Shown here: piece by piece, positions 45,071 through 53,527 of the stretch | Numbering within the stretch: the stretch's first letter is position 1 | Layout: the number at the start of each line of letters is the position of its first letter | Source of the DNA: Halodesulfovibrio sp. | Lineage (GTDB): Bacteria > Desulfobacterota > Desulfovibrionia > Desulfovibrionales > Desulfovibrionaceae | Direction: 5' to 3' | Assembly: GCF_025210605.1 (NCBI RefSeq) | Contig: NZ_JAOARI010000017.1 | Location: forward strand, 235,243 to 299,242 | DNA: 64,000 bases | The notes under the pieces: generated by a model | Seen by the model: the letters and a program-made list of their open reading frames with translations, nothing else | What the model was told of the DNA's origin: nothing | The model's database searches: none | Translations under genes and position numbers: made by a program

Positions 45071-45832
45071 ATGACATCACTTACACAACGCATCAACGCT
45101 GCTAACAAGGCAGGTCGCAAGGCTATTATCCCGTTTCTTACTGCTGGATTTCCGACAAAAAACGATTTCTTCACGCATCTGGAAGAACTCGATGCAAACG
45201 GTGCCGATATTATTGAAATCGGTGTTCCATTCTCTGACCCTGCTGCGGATGGTCCAGTGGTTGAAGCCGCTTCCCTCAAAGCACTGGAACAGGGTGTAAC
45301 CTTGCAGTGGATTATAGAAGAGCTTACCAAACGCAAAGGACAATATCAGGCTGAACTGGTGCTGATGGGCTACATCAACCCGTTTTACCAGTACGGATTT
45401 GAAAAATTTGCACAGGATGCTGCCAATGCAGGGGTCTCCGGTCTTATCGTGCCGGACTTGCCGCTTGATGAAGATGATGACTTCAAAACTATTCTTAAAC
45501 AGCACGGCATCACTCTGATTTCGCTTATCGGGTTAAACACCCCGAAAGAACGTATGCAGGCATATGCGGAAAAAGCTGAAGGGTATGTTTATGTCGTTTC
45601 ATACATGGGCACTACAGGGGCAGCGGTTGCCTTCCCGCCTGAATTGAAAAAAACGCTCAGCGAAGCGAGAGAAGCATTTAACATTCCCCTTGCATTAGGA
45701 TTCGGCATTAAGGAACCAAAACAGCTTGAACCATTTGGCGATGCCATTGACGCTGTTGTTTTCGGCAGTGCACTTATCAAAGATATTGAAAAGAAAGGGT
45801 CTGCTATTCCATTTATGGAACGGTGGAAGTAG
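45071..45832 (+). CDS. trpA: tryptophan synthase alpha subunit
   Basis: 253 residues, TIM barrel. Seen: PFLTAGFPTKNDF, the catalytic Glu in IIEIGVPFSDPAADGPVVE, and the catalytic Asp in LIVPDLPLDED. Releases indole from indole-glycerol phosphate to TrpB. Start: ATG with AAGGGGCTGTC upstream. Last gene of the aromatic operon; a strong terminator follows. Confidence 0.96.
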   Translation: MTSLTQRINAANKAGRKAIIPFLTAGFPTKNDFFTHLEELDANGADIIEIGVPFSDPAADGPVVEAASLKALEQGVTLQWIIEELTKRKGQYQAELVLMGYINPFYQYGFEKFAQDAANAGVSGLIVPDLPLDEDDDFKTILKQHGITLISLIGLNTPKERMQAYAEKAEGYVYVVSYMGTTGAAVAFPPELKKTLSEAREAFNIPLALGFGIKEPKQLEPFGDAIDAVVFGSALIKDIEKKGSAIPFMERWK

Positions 45833-45853
45833 ACAAACTGCTCATCTTTCTTC

Positions 45854-45886
45854 AAAGCTCTCTCAATACATTGAGAGAGCTTTTTT
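45854..45886 (+). terminator. intrinsic terminator at the end of the trp operon
   Basis: AAAGCTCTCTCAA / TTGAGAGAGCTTT (13 bp) with loop TACA and six T. Confidence 0.95.
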
Positions 45887-45943
45887 GTTTGCGTATCAAT
45901 ATATCGTAAATTAATTTACTGGTATATTTTCTTTTTCTCCTCA

Positions 45944-45970
45944 TAATGATAATCCTGACCACGCCGATAA
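45944..45970 (+). promoter_or_regulatory. sigma-28 (FliA)-type promoter of the PilJ-type MCP gene
   Basis: TAAT (45944-45947), 15 bp, GCCGATAA (45963-45970). The downstream element is an exact match to the sigma-28 consensus and the spacing is exact; the upstream box differs by one base from TAAA. A chemoreceptor gene follows 71 bp later, as expected for flagellar-class control. Confidence 0.65.
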
Positions 45971-46041
45971 GATTTAGATTCTTATAGTAACCAGCTAGAC
46001 TCATACGCCGTTGCACAACAAGTTAGATGGGGAGATTTCAC

Positions 46042-47769
46042 ATGAATCTTAAAGCACGAATGCTTTGTTCTTTCATTTCTATATTCATGGTCATTGTCGC
46101 CATGTTCTCAAGCACGTTTTATGTTACTAACATGCAAAAACATGACGGGCTTGTTATCAACCTTTCCGGCAGACAACGTATGCTTAGCCAGAAAATAGCC
46201 AAAGAGGCTTTGAAGCTTTCGTTTGCAAAAGACAAAAGTGCTGCTCAAAACGATTTGCAAACCTCCATGACTCTTTTTGAAACAACGCTCAATGCGCTTA
46301 TTAATTCCGGCTATGCTCCTGTTACATTAAACCCTAGCGGCGCAAAAAAACATTTACCTGCTGCCACAGGCGCTGTTCTCACGCAACTCCACAAAGTACA
46401 AACCAACTGGACTGCATATAAAAAACTCGTAAATGCTTCCTATAACGGCAATGAAGCGACCTTAAATGATCTATCTGCCCAAAGTATGGTTGTCCTCAAA
46501 TCCATGAACAAGGCAGTGGGTATGTTGCAAAAAGAAGCCGATGAGCATGTTCAGACATTAATGCTGCTCCAAATCACATTTATTATTATCGGCAGTGCCC
46601 TGCTTTGCATTGTAGTAGTAAACTTACGCAAGCACTTATTCCACCCATTGGATGACCTGCGAGCATTTGCGAATAAGATATCCAGCGGTGAGTTACACGC
46701 AACCATTAATGCTACCTATCTGCACGAATTCGAAAATCTCAAAAATGACACCGTATCCATGGTTGCAACACTTAATTCGCTCATGGAAAAAGCAGAAGAA
46801 TCCAGCACTGAAGCAAAACATAATGCACAGCTCACAGAAGATGCACTTGCAACTGCACAGGAAAAAGAACACCGCATATCCAGCATCGTGAGTACTATTC
46901 GCACTGTTGCAGAGAAAGCAAAACATATTTCAACACGCGTGGACGAATCTATTCACACGCTTACCACAGAGGTCAGCGGCGTAAATAATGATGTTGAGAT
47001 ACAACGTGAGCGCATGCGTGAAACTTCCACAGCCATGTCACAAATGAACTCTACAGTAATCGAAGTTGCAAGCAACGCATCCAATGCTGCACAGCTGGCA
47101 AATGACTCTAAAGAGCGAGCAGAAGAAGGTGCTGCGGGCGTTCAGCAGGCAGTCAATTCTATTGGATTAATTCAAGACAGCATCGTCGCACTCAAAGAAT
47201 CTATGCTGCAACTTGGCAAGCAAACTGACTCTATTTCAGAAGTAATGAACGTTATTAACGACATTGCAGATCAGACAAATCTGCTGGCGCTCAACGCTGC
47301 TATTGAAGCGGCACGCGCAGGCGAAGCAGGCAAAGGATTTGCTGTTGTTGCCGATGAAGTTCGCAAGCTGGCTGAAAAAACCATGATGGCAACCCATGAC
47401 GTGGGAGACGCTATCACACAGATTCAAGCTCAAGCACATACTAATATTGAAGCTGTAGAAAACGCGGCAATAGAAATTACCGCATCCACAGATGCCGCTG
47501 ATTCAGCGGGGCAATCTATGGAGCATATTGTTTCCATTACCTACGATACAGCACAGCAGATTACGTCCATTGCTACAGCATCAGAAGAGCAGGCTGCTGT
47601 TTCGGAACAAATTGAACATGCGGTGACTACAGTAGCTGGTATTGCAGAAGAAACAGCCACCGGTATGGCAAAAGCCTCTGTTGAACTGGAAGAAATTTCT
47701 GCACTGACAGCCGAACTCGACCATTTGCTGGATGACATGCAGCAGGAAGCTGCACCTTCGAATGCGTAA
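46042..47769 (+). CDS. methyl-accepting chemotaxis protein with PilJ/NarX-type sensor
   Basis: 575 residues. Membrane helix ~6-28, then a PilJ/NarX-like sensor helix with the P-box-type motif [17 protein letters not shown] (~43-59), a second helix ~178-200, HAMP, and the MCP signalling domain with [20 protein letters not shown] and [18 protein letters not shown]. The P-box motif in NarX/NarQ senses nitrate or nitrite; the ligand here is unknown. Start: ATG at 46042 with GGGGAG 7 nt upstream, preferred over 46027. A sigma-28-type promoter precedes it. The signalling domain closely resembles that of the receptor at the window start. Confidence 0.94.
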   Translation: MNLKARMLCSFISIFMVIVAMFSSTFYVTNMQKHDGLVINLSGRQRMLSQKIAKEALKLSFAKDKSAAQNDLQTSMTLFETTLNALINSGYAPVTLNPSGAKKHLPAATGAVLTQLHKVQTNWTAYKKLVNASYNGNEATLNDLSAQSMVVLKSMNKAVGMLQKEADEHVQTLMLLQITFIIIGSALLCIVVVNLRKHLFHPLDDLRAFANKISSGELHATINATYLHEFENLKNDTVSMVATLNSLMEKAEESSTEAKHNAQLTEDALATAQEKEHRISSIVSTIRTVAEKAKHISTRVDESIHTLTTEVSGVNNDVEIQRERMRETSTAMSQMNSTVIEVASNASNAAQLANDSKERAEEGAAGVQQAVNSIGLIQDSIVALKESMLQLGKQTDSISEVMNVINDIADQTNLLALNAAIEAARAGEAGKGFAVVADEVRKLAEKTMMATHDVGDAITQIQAQAHTNIEAVENAAIEITASTDAADSAGQSMEHIVSITYDTAQQITSIATASEEQAAVSEQIEHAVTTVAGIAEETATGMAKASVELEEISALTAELDHLLDDMQQEAAPSNA

Positions 47770-47824
47770 TCCCTGTTCTTTGCTGCCTATTTGCTTATAA
47801 ACAGATCACCCTCCCCTCGCAAAA

Positions 47825-47861
47825 AAGAAAACGGATGGACATTATGTCCATCCGTTTTCTT
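47825..47861. terminator. bidirectional intrinsic terminator between MCP and purL
   Basis: AAGAAAACGGATGGACA and its complement (17 bp) around loop TTA, with A/T runs on both sides. Serves both convergent genes. Confidence 0.92.
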
Positions 47862-47953
47862 ACCAAAACAATCTGCTGCTGCAAGTCCCGAATAATCTTG
47901 CAGTAACAGAACACGTAAGCCGAAGCTACAAAGCTCCCATGAGCTTCATATCA

Positions 47954-50935
47954 CTAGAACTTAAGTGTGCCCTTAAAGGACTGAGCAAGCGATTCGCAAG
48001 TATCTGCAACCAGCACAGTTGCACCGGAAGCAACAATAAACTGCTCATCGCCTGTAACTTCGCCCAGACAGCCATAGGTCTGTCCGTCAAATATAGTTTC
48101 AAAAGCTTCTACTTTATCTTCCGGTACGGATACCACCAGACGGGAAGCAGATTCTGAGTAGAGAACTTCAGTTGCATTCATTTCTTCAGTGACAGGTACG
48201 GCATCAAGATTGATGAGTGCCCCTGTGCGTCCGGCAAGAGCCATTTCAGCAAGAGCCACACCAAGACCACCGTCTGAGCAATCGTGACAAGCGTTAATCA
48301 CACCTTCACCGATTGCCTTATGCACTGCACGGTATCGTGCAAGCGCTGAGTCAGCATCGACTTTAGGGAACGCAGCAGCGCTGATTCCTAACTCTTCTGC
48401 AACCTCGGAGCCTGCTAATTCGCGGGCAGTTGCACCAAGCACGTAGATTTTGTCACCGTCATTTTTAAAGTCAGATGTGGTTGTTTTGTTCACATCGTTA
48501 ATAACACCCATGACAGAGAATAACACCGTTGGCGGGATAGAAATCTTAACACCGCCGCCTGTGTAATCATTTTTCATAGAGTCTTTACCGGAGATACATG
48601 GAACTCCGTATGCGATACAAAAATCTGAAAGAGCTTTGTTAGCGCGAACAAGCTGAGCAAGCTTGTAGTGACCGTCAGGAGTCTTTTCAGACTGTACAGG
48701 GTCACACCAGCAGAAGTTGTCGATACCGGACATGAAGTCCACGTCACCACCGACAGCAACAGCGTTTCGTACTGCTTCGTCGATAACGTTCGCCATCATC
48801 CAGTAGCTGTCGTAGTCACTTAATGTTGGGTTGATGCCGTGGGAAAGAACAATGCCGCTTTCAGAATCAAGGATAGGTCGAACAACACCAGCATCGGAAG
48901 GTCCGTCACACTTCACACCGACCATCGGTTTAATAACACTGCCGCCCTTAACCTCGTGGTCATACTGGCGAACAACGTATTCTTTAGAACAAATATTAAG
49001 GCGGGCAAGCATGGATTTGAGCAAGTTGCCCTGCTCTGCATCTGCAACATTCACTACGTCATCAGCGTGTTCTGGACGCTCCCACACAGCTTTGAGCTGC
49101 ATCTGTGGAACGCCGTCGTGCAGGAACTCCATATCCAAGAATGCAACAGGCTTGTCACCGTAAGTCACATGGAAGTAGCCGCTGTCTGTAAATTCACCAA
49201 GAGCAGATGCTTCAACGTCCATACGCTTTGCAAGCGCCATAAATTCATCCAGCTTATCAGCAGGTACAGCAAGCGTCATACGCTCCTGTGCTTCGGAAAG
49301 AAGAATTTCCCACGGACGCAAGCCATCATACTTCAATGGAGCTTTTGAAAGATCGAGACGGCAACCGTTGGTATCTTCCGCCATTTCACCGACAGAAGAA
49401 GACAAGCCGCCTGCACCGTTATCTGTGATGGCGTTGTACAAGCCCATGTTACGGGCACGCATAATAAAATCATATGCTTTGCGCTGTGTGATAGGATCAC
49501 CAATCTGCACAGCCGTAGCAGGAGACTCTTCGTGCAATTCTTCAGAGGAGAAGGTTGCACCGTGAATACCATCTTTGCCGATACGACCACCGACCATCAC
49601 GATGATATCGCCAACCAGTGCAGCTTTTTCATATCCCGGTTTTCCGGCAACCACTTTAGGAATCATGCCGACAGTACCGCAATGAACAAGCGGCTTACCG
49701 AGGTAGCGTTCTTCAAAAACGATAGAGCCGTTCACAGTAGGAACACCGGATTTGTTACCGCCATGCTCAACACCTTCGCGCACACCTTCAAGCACACGGC
49801 GAGGATGAAGAAGGCGCGGAGGCAGTTCGCCTTCATGGAAAGGAGAAGCAAAACAGAAGACGTTTGTATTACACACAAGGTCTGCGCCGATACCTGTTCC
49901 CATTGGGTCGCGGTTAACGCCAACAATGCCTGTCAGTGCTCCACCGTATGGATCAAGCGCAGAAGGTGAGTTATGTGTTTCCACTTTAATGCATACATCG
50001 TGGGTTTCGTTGAAGTCGATAACACCGGCATTATCCTTAAAAACAGAGCGGCAGAAGTCATCTTCACCTTTGTTTTTACGAATAGTTTTGGTGGAACCCA
50101 TTACGTATGTTTTGTAGAGACTATCAATAGTTTCCTGCTCACCGGTTTCTGTATCGGTGTAATCAATTTTGGAAGCGAAAATTTTATGTTTGCAGTGCTC
50201 AGACCATGTCTGTGCGAGTACTTCTACTTCTGCATCACTCGGCTCTGCTGTTAATCCTGCTTTTACACGTTCTGCAACGATTTCAGGATTCGTGTAGTAA
50301 TCGCGGATGGTATGTAATTCTTCCAAAGACAGCGCGAGCGTATTTTCACGGGAGAATGCCATCAACTCATCGTCTGACATTGTAGAAAACGGCAATGTTA
50401 CTACTTCGTCATTAGCTTCACCGGATACCCGTGCAGCTACAGCCGCAAAGCCCGGCTCTTTTTGCCAGTCTGCTTTGCTTTTGTATTCAAAACGCTGAAT
50501 CAGCTCGTTTGCCAAAACATCCCGTCCAATGGACACAATGTCTTCTTCCGTAAAGTCACCATAAATATGGTACTGATCTGCAACATACACAGAAACCGTT
50601 TCACGGTTTGCAAGATCAAGTACAATTGCGATGGTTTCCCGTGCTGTACGACCTTCGTTATCAGTTACACCCGGACGGAACCCAACTTCGAGAATCCAGT
50701 CAGCCTGACTGGATACCGGAGAAAGTGCCGCGTCCTGAAGTACGGGATCATGCAGAGCAGCCTCACTCACAACTGTATCAAGCTGTTCATCGCTAAGACC
50801 GTCCACAGTAAACACCTTAACCTGACGTACGTCTTTTACGTCAAGCCCGAGAGCTTCCCTGATCTTGTTAGCAGTTTTGATACCCTGAGTATCAACAACA
50901 CCTTCTCTAAGACCAGCTTCAATGCGCCGCAGCAT
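47954..50935 (-). CDS. purL: FGAM synthase PurL with fused PurS-like N-terminus
   Basis: 993 residues. Two tandem PurS-like units at the N-terminus (~1-75, GLREGVVDTQGIKTANKI; ~80-155, EVGFRPGVTDNEGRTARE), then a linker with the catalytic His in QTWSEHCKHKIFASK, then the two AIRS-like halves (KVETHNSPSALDPYGGALTG; ITDNGAGGLSSSVGEMAEDT; HDCSDGGLGVALAEMALAG). No C-terminal glutaminase domain, so a separate PurQ must supply ammonia. Forms FGAM from FGAR with ATP. Start: ATG with AGGAG 7 nt upstream. Confidence 0.95.
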   Translation of the reverse strand: MLRRIEAGLREGVVDTQGIKTANKIREALGLDVKDVRQVKVFTVDGLSDEQLDTVVSEAALHDPVLQDAALSPVSSQADWILEVGFRPGVTDNEGRTARETIAIVLDLANRETVSVYVADQYHIYGDFTEEDIVSIGRDVLANELIQRFEYKSKADWQKEPGFAAVAARVSGEANDEVVTLPFSTMSDDELMAFSRENTLALSLEELHTIRDYYTNPEIVAERVKAGLTAEPSDAEVEVLAQTWSEHCKHKIFASKIDYTDTETGEQETIDSLYKTYVMGSTKTIRKNKGEDDFCRSVFKDNAGVIDFNETHDVCIKVETHNSPSALDPYGGALTGIVGVNRDPMGTGIGADLVCNTNVFCFASPFHEGELPPRLLHPRRVLEGVREGVEHGGNKSGVPTVNGSIVFEERYLGKPLVHCGTVGMIPKVVAGKPGYEKAALVGDIIVMVGGRIGKDGIHGATFSSEELHEESPATAVQIGDPITQRKAYDFIMRARNMGLYNAITDNGAGGLSSSVGEMAEDTNGCRLDLSKAPLKYDGLRPWEILLSEAQERMTLAVPADKLDEFMALAKRMDVEASALGEFTDSGYFHVTYGDKPVAFLDMEFLHDGVPQMQLKAVWERPEHADDVVNVADAEQGNLLKSMLARLNICSKEYVVRQYDHEVKGGSVIKPMVGVKCDGPSDAGVVRPILDSESGIVLSHGINPTLSDYDSYWMMANVIDEAVRNAVAVGGDVDFMSGIDNFCWCDPVQSEKTPDGHYKLAQLVRANKALSDFCIAYGVPCISGKDSMKNDYTGGGVKISIPPTVLFSVMGVINDVNKTTTSDFKNDGDKIYVLGATARELAGSEVAEELGISAAAFPKVDADSALARYRAVHKAIGEGVINACHDCSDGGLGVALAEMALAGRTGALINLDAVPVTEEMNATEVLYSESASRLVVSVPEDKVEAFETIFDGQTYGCLGEVTGDEQFIVASGATVLVADTCESLAQSFKGTLKF

Positions 50936-51129
50936 GTATTTTCTCCTGATGCTTGCTTAATATTAACGGATGCCGACTTTACCGTCGCCACCGCTTCTGT
51001 ACACCAACACAGTTTTCCGGCTGTGATGGCGGGGGTTATATCTCCATTCTATTCTAAAGCCCAATACTGTCCACTTGAGACAACTCGGTACAACCCAAGA
51101 CAGTACGCACTGCGAGTAGGCTCAATACC

Positions 51130-51380
51130 CAGCACCACCGCAATGTGCAGGTGATATCGAGTATCACCGCATATCCCGCTGGAACCAAGTATGTGCAGTG
51201 CAAGGAACAAGAAAAAGCCAAGGTCGCAGTGTAGCCCACCTACATAAGAGTTTGGCTTTTTTGAAGTGACGCCGCAATGTGCATGCTTGGTTCCAGCGGG
51301 ATGCCTCCGGCGGGCAGGCGGGCGTCGCCCCCTGCACCCCCACAAGGAGACGCGTCCCCTTGACCCCTTTTAAGGGTGGG
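51130..51380. repeat. intergenic inverted repeat and dispersed-repeat fragment
   Basis: The 574-bp gap after purL has no convincing gene. It holds a 17-bp perfect inverted repeat (ATCCCGCTGGAACCAAG at 51173-51189, complement at 51286-51302), a direct 12-mer CCGCAATGTGCA (51139, 51272), a hairpin AAAAAGCCAA/TTGGCTTTTT (51212-51221, 51252-51261), and a GC-rich tract from 51303 (GCCTCCGGCGGG ... GACGCGTCCCC) that shares its core with the repeat at 11910, inverted. Possibly a decayed repeat or mobile remnant. Confidence 0.55.
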
Positions 51381-51471
51381 GAATTTGTAATGACCATACA
51401 ATTAGTTACGCAGTATTACCTACGCCACAAATCAGCCGAATACGACTTTTCAGTACATTCTATCATAAACG

Positions 51472-51502
51472 AAAAAAGCCGCAGAGTTTCCCCTACGGCT
51501 TT
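51472..51502 (-). terminator. intrinsic terminator after polyprenyl synthase gene
   Basis: On the minus strand AAAGCCG / CGGCTTT arms (51496-51502 with 51475-51481) followed by T. It begins 8 bp after the stop. Confidence 0.8.
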
Positions 51503-51509
51503 GAATTTT

Positions 51510-52478
51510 TTATGCGCTACGTGACTTAACGTAGTCCAAAGTTTGCAACAGTATCTTTCGCTCAGGACACTCTGGCAGAACATTCAATGCCTGCTGCGCC
51601 TTATCCAGATACGAATTTGCAAGCTCACGGGTTGCATCATCTAACCCGAGTTTGCGAATCTGTTCTGCAACAAAACAGACCTCTTCTTCAGAGAACGTTC
51701 CTGCTTCGAACTTAGTCACAAAACTTTCGCGTTCTGCGCCCTCAAGAGTATCAAGGTACATATGCAACGGTGGAGTCAATTTACCTTCGCGCAAATCCCC
51801 TGCTACTGGCTTGCCGATAGACTTAGTAGAAACAGAAAAGTCCAACGCATCATCAACAATCTGGAAGGCAATCCCAAGGTTCATACCAAAATCAGATGCT
51901 GCTGCAATCTGTTCTTCAGTACCACCTGCTTTAATTGCACCCATAATACAGGAAGCCTGCAATAAAAAGGCAGTTTTCCCTTTAATGATGTTTATGTAGG
52001 TTTCCTGAGAATGATTTGTTGAATTAAGGTATTCAATCTCTTCAATCTCACCGGTTGCGGTTTCTACAATTGCCTCTGCAATGCACTGTGTAAGCCGTGC
52101 GTCATTATATCGTGCAACCACGAGGTTTGCCTGTGCAAGCAAAACATCACCAGCCAGCACGGTTTTAGTATTACCGAATTGCGTATGCGCTGCCGGTTTC
52201 CCGCGGCGCAGTTCTGCGTCATCAATAATATCATCATGCAGCAATGTTGCGGAATGAAGCAGCTCTACAGAACAGGCAAGCGGGTAGATATCATCATCTG
52301 TATACCCGAGAGATGCAGCAGTAAGCAGAGTAAGCAAAGGACGAAGCCTTTTTCCTCCGGCAGTAAGCACATGAGAAACAACAGGCTGAACTAGTGTATT
52401 AAGCTGAGCAGTCTCTGCCGCCAACGTCGCATTAATCTGCGGTTGTTTTAACGTAAGGTACTCTAAGAGTTCTTGCAT
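51510..52478 (-). CDS. polyprenyl diphosphate synthase (menaquinone side chain)
   Basis: 322 residues. Seen: GGKRLRPLLTLL, the first Asp-rich motif LLHDDIIDDAELRRG, and the second FQIVDDALDFS with the following KPVAGDLREGKLTPPL. Long-chain trans-prenyl synthase family (IspB/HepT type); small residues before the first motif fit a long product. Neighbours mqnB and menG point to the menaquinone tail. The start has only a weak site (GATGGAAG). 97 bp downstream of mqnB on the same strand. Confidence 0.9.
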   Translation of the reverse strand: MQELLEYLTLKQPQINATLAAETAQLNTLVQPVVSHVLTAGGKRLRPLLTLLTAASLGYTDDDIYPLACSVELLHSATLLHDDIIDDAELRRGKPAAHTQFGNTKTVLAGDVLLAQANLVVARYNDARLTQCIAEAIVETATGEIEEIEYLNSTNHSQETYINIIKGKTAFLLQASCIMGAIKAGGTEEQIAAASDFGMNLGIAFQIVDDALDFSVSTKSIGKPVAGDLREGKLTPPLHMYLDTLEGAERESFVTKFEAGTFSEEEVCFVAEQIRKLGLDDATRELANSYLDKAQQALNVLPECPERKILLQTLDYVKSRSA

Positions 52479-52575
52479 AGAAAAGCTTCCATCGAAAAAA
52501 AACGTGAATCCAACGTCTTAGAAACCATTGTAAAAGTAGTGCCGATGCTATCGACACATAGTTTTAAAATGCCTT

Positions 52576-53301
52576 CTAAACAAAAAGCTCTCTGGCTTTT
52601 TCGCCAAGAGCTTGAAGCGCATCGTCCAGCTTCCAGTGTTCCGGTTTTCGAGATCCCACCAAGTTAGAAATAGTGCGAAGCTCAAGGAAAGGTATTCCGG
52701 CTTGCAAACAGGCAAGCGCAAGAGAAAAGCCTTCCATATTTTCAGTAAGCGGCTCGTAGCGCTCTATAAGCATGCGGGCGCGCTCTTCTGTTCCGGTGAC
52801 GCCGGATACTGTCATGCTTGCGCCTTTGAGTAAATCCTTAGGGACAGATAAATTAAGCATGCGGCACGCTTTTTCCGGTTCTAGTGCAATTCTGTCCCAC
52901 ACAGAAACCGTGCCGGTAACTCCGGTATATTCCAAGATAGGAAATGTAATGCCTTCAGGGTCAATACCTTCCGCAGTATGCAGACCATACTCCGGCCAAA
53001 TTTCTGAATCTGCAACAACCGCACTGCAAAGCGGAGCTTGCTCTAAATCAAAGCTCCCTGCAACCCCGAGGTTTAAGACACCGGTAACATCCTTGCGTTC
53101 ACCAAGAATTCTACCAATACTCAACGCTGCATTCACAGGTCCCACACCAGTAACAGCCAGTAAACAAAGCTTTTCATTTACCGGCAGCTCACAGTAATTT
53201 CCTAATGAAGGAAATTTGCAGCCTATTTTCCCCCGCCTGTTAAACCCCAGCAGAACAGCTTTCATCTCTTTTTGAGTTGCTGTTGTAATAACCAGTGTCA
53301 T
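52576..53301 (-). CDS. mqnB: futalosine hydrolase
   Basis: 241 residues of the PNP/MTA-nucleosidase fold. Seen: VTGVGPVNAALSIG, LNLGVAGSFD, and the C-terminal ENMEGFSLALAC with LRTISNLVGSR, where Glu and Asn/Arg bind the nucleoside; the ISNLVG form is typical of MqnB. It removes the base from futalosine in the alternative menaquinone pathway. The start ATG overlaps the stop of a 75-codon TGA-containing frame (ATGA), so the two are translationally coupled. Confidence 0.88.
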   Translation of the reverse strand: MTLVITTATQKEMKAVLLGFNRRGKIGCKFPSLGNYCELPVNEKLCLLAVTGVGPVNAALSIGRILGERKDVTGVLNLGVAGSFDLEQAPLCSAVVADSEIWPEYGLHTAEGIDPEGITFPILEYTGVTGTVSVWDRIALEPEKACRMLNLSVPKDLLKGASMTVSGVTGTEERARMLIERYEPLTENMEGFSLALACLQAGIPFLELRTISNLVGSRKPEHWKLDDALQALGEKARELFV

Positions 53302-53525
53302 TTAATTTTTTCCAAAGTAAAGTTTACAAGCGTTCCACCCAGCGAAAGCTCCCCGACTATGCTGGCGTCGCGCAGCCTCGCAATACGCTCAATGCGTCTA
53401 CGATCTTCTTCCGTGGCTGCAACAATGAGCTGTGTTCCTTTTTCCATTTTTTTAAGAAGCGAACTCGCTTCAAAATACCCAGTTCAGCAATCTTTCCTAC
53501 AATCTACTCTCAAAGGTCCAGCCAT
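53298..53525 (-). CDS. candidate TusA/SirA-like selenoprotein (in-frame TGA as Sec)
   Basis: A 75-codon frame read through one in-frame TGA (codon 14, at 53484-53486). Residues 9-16 would be CRKDCUTG; the rest (SLLKKMEKGTQLIVAATEED ... LGGTLVNFTLEKIK) matches the TusA/SirA beta-alpha-beta pattern, with C-U where TusA has its Cys-Pro sulfur site. A 6-bp stem GAAGCG/CGCTTC with loop AGTT (53456-53471) places the loop 18 nt past the TGA, with G second in the loop, as in bacterial SECIS elements. The frame begins 2 bp after the upstream stop (GGAG 9 nt before ATG) and overlaps mqnB by 4 bp. A pseudogene nonsense mutation is the alternative. A conventional caller would report only codons 27-75 or nothing. 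Confidence 0.62.
53456..53471 (-). promoter_or_regulatory. candidate bacterial SECIS hairpin
   Basis: Minus strand: GAAGCG-AGTT-CGCTTC, just inside a possible lower TTTT/AAAA stem with two bulged T. Upper stem length, a G within the first two loop bases and the 18-nt distance from the TGA all fall in the published bacterial SECIS pattern as I know it. Confidence 0.55.
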
Positions 53526-53527
53526 CG

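Noticed and set aside
51049..51345. 98-codon minus-strand frame in the purL downstream gap
   Set aside because: It runs through the inverted repeats and GC-rich repeat tract, with no ribosome site.
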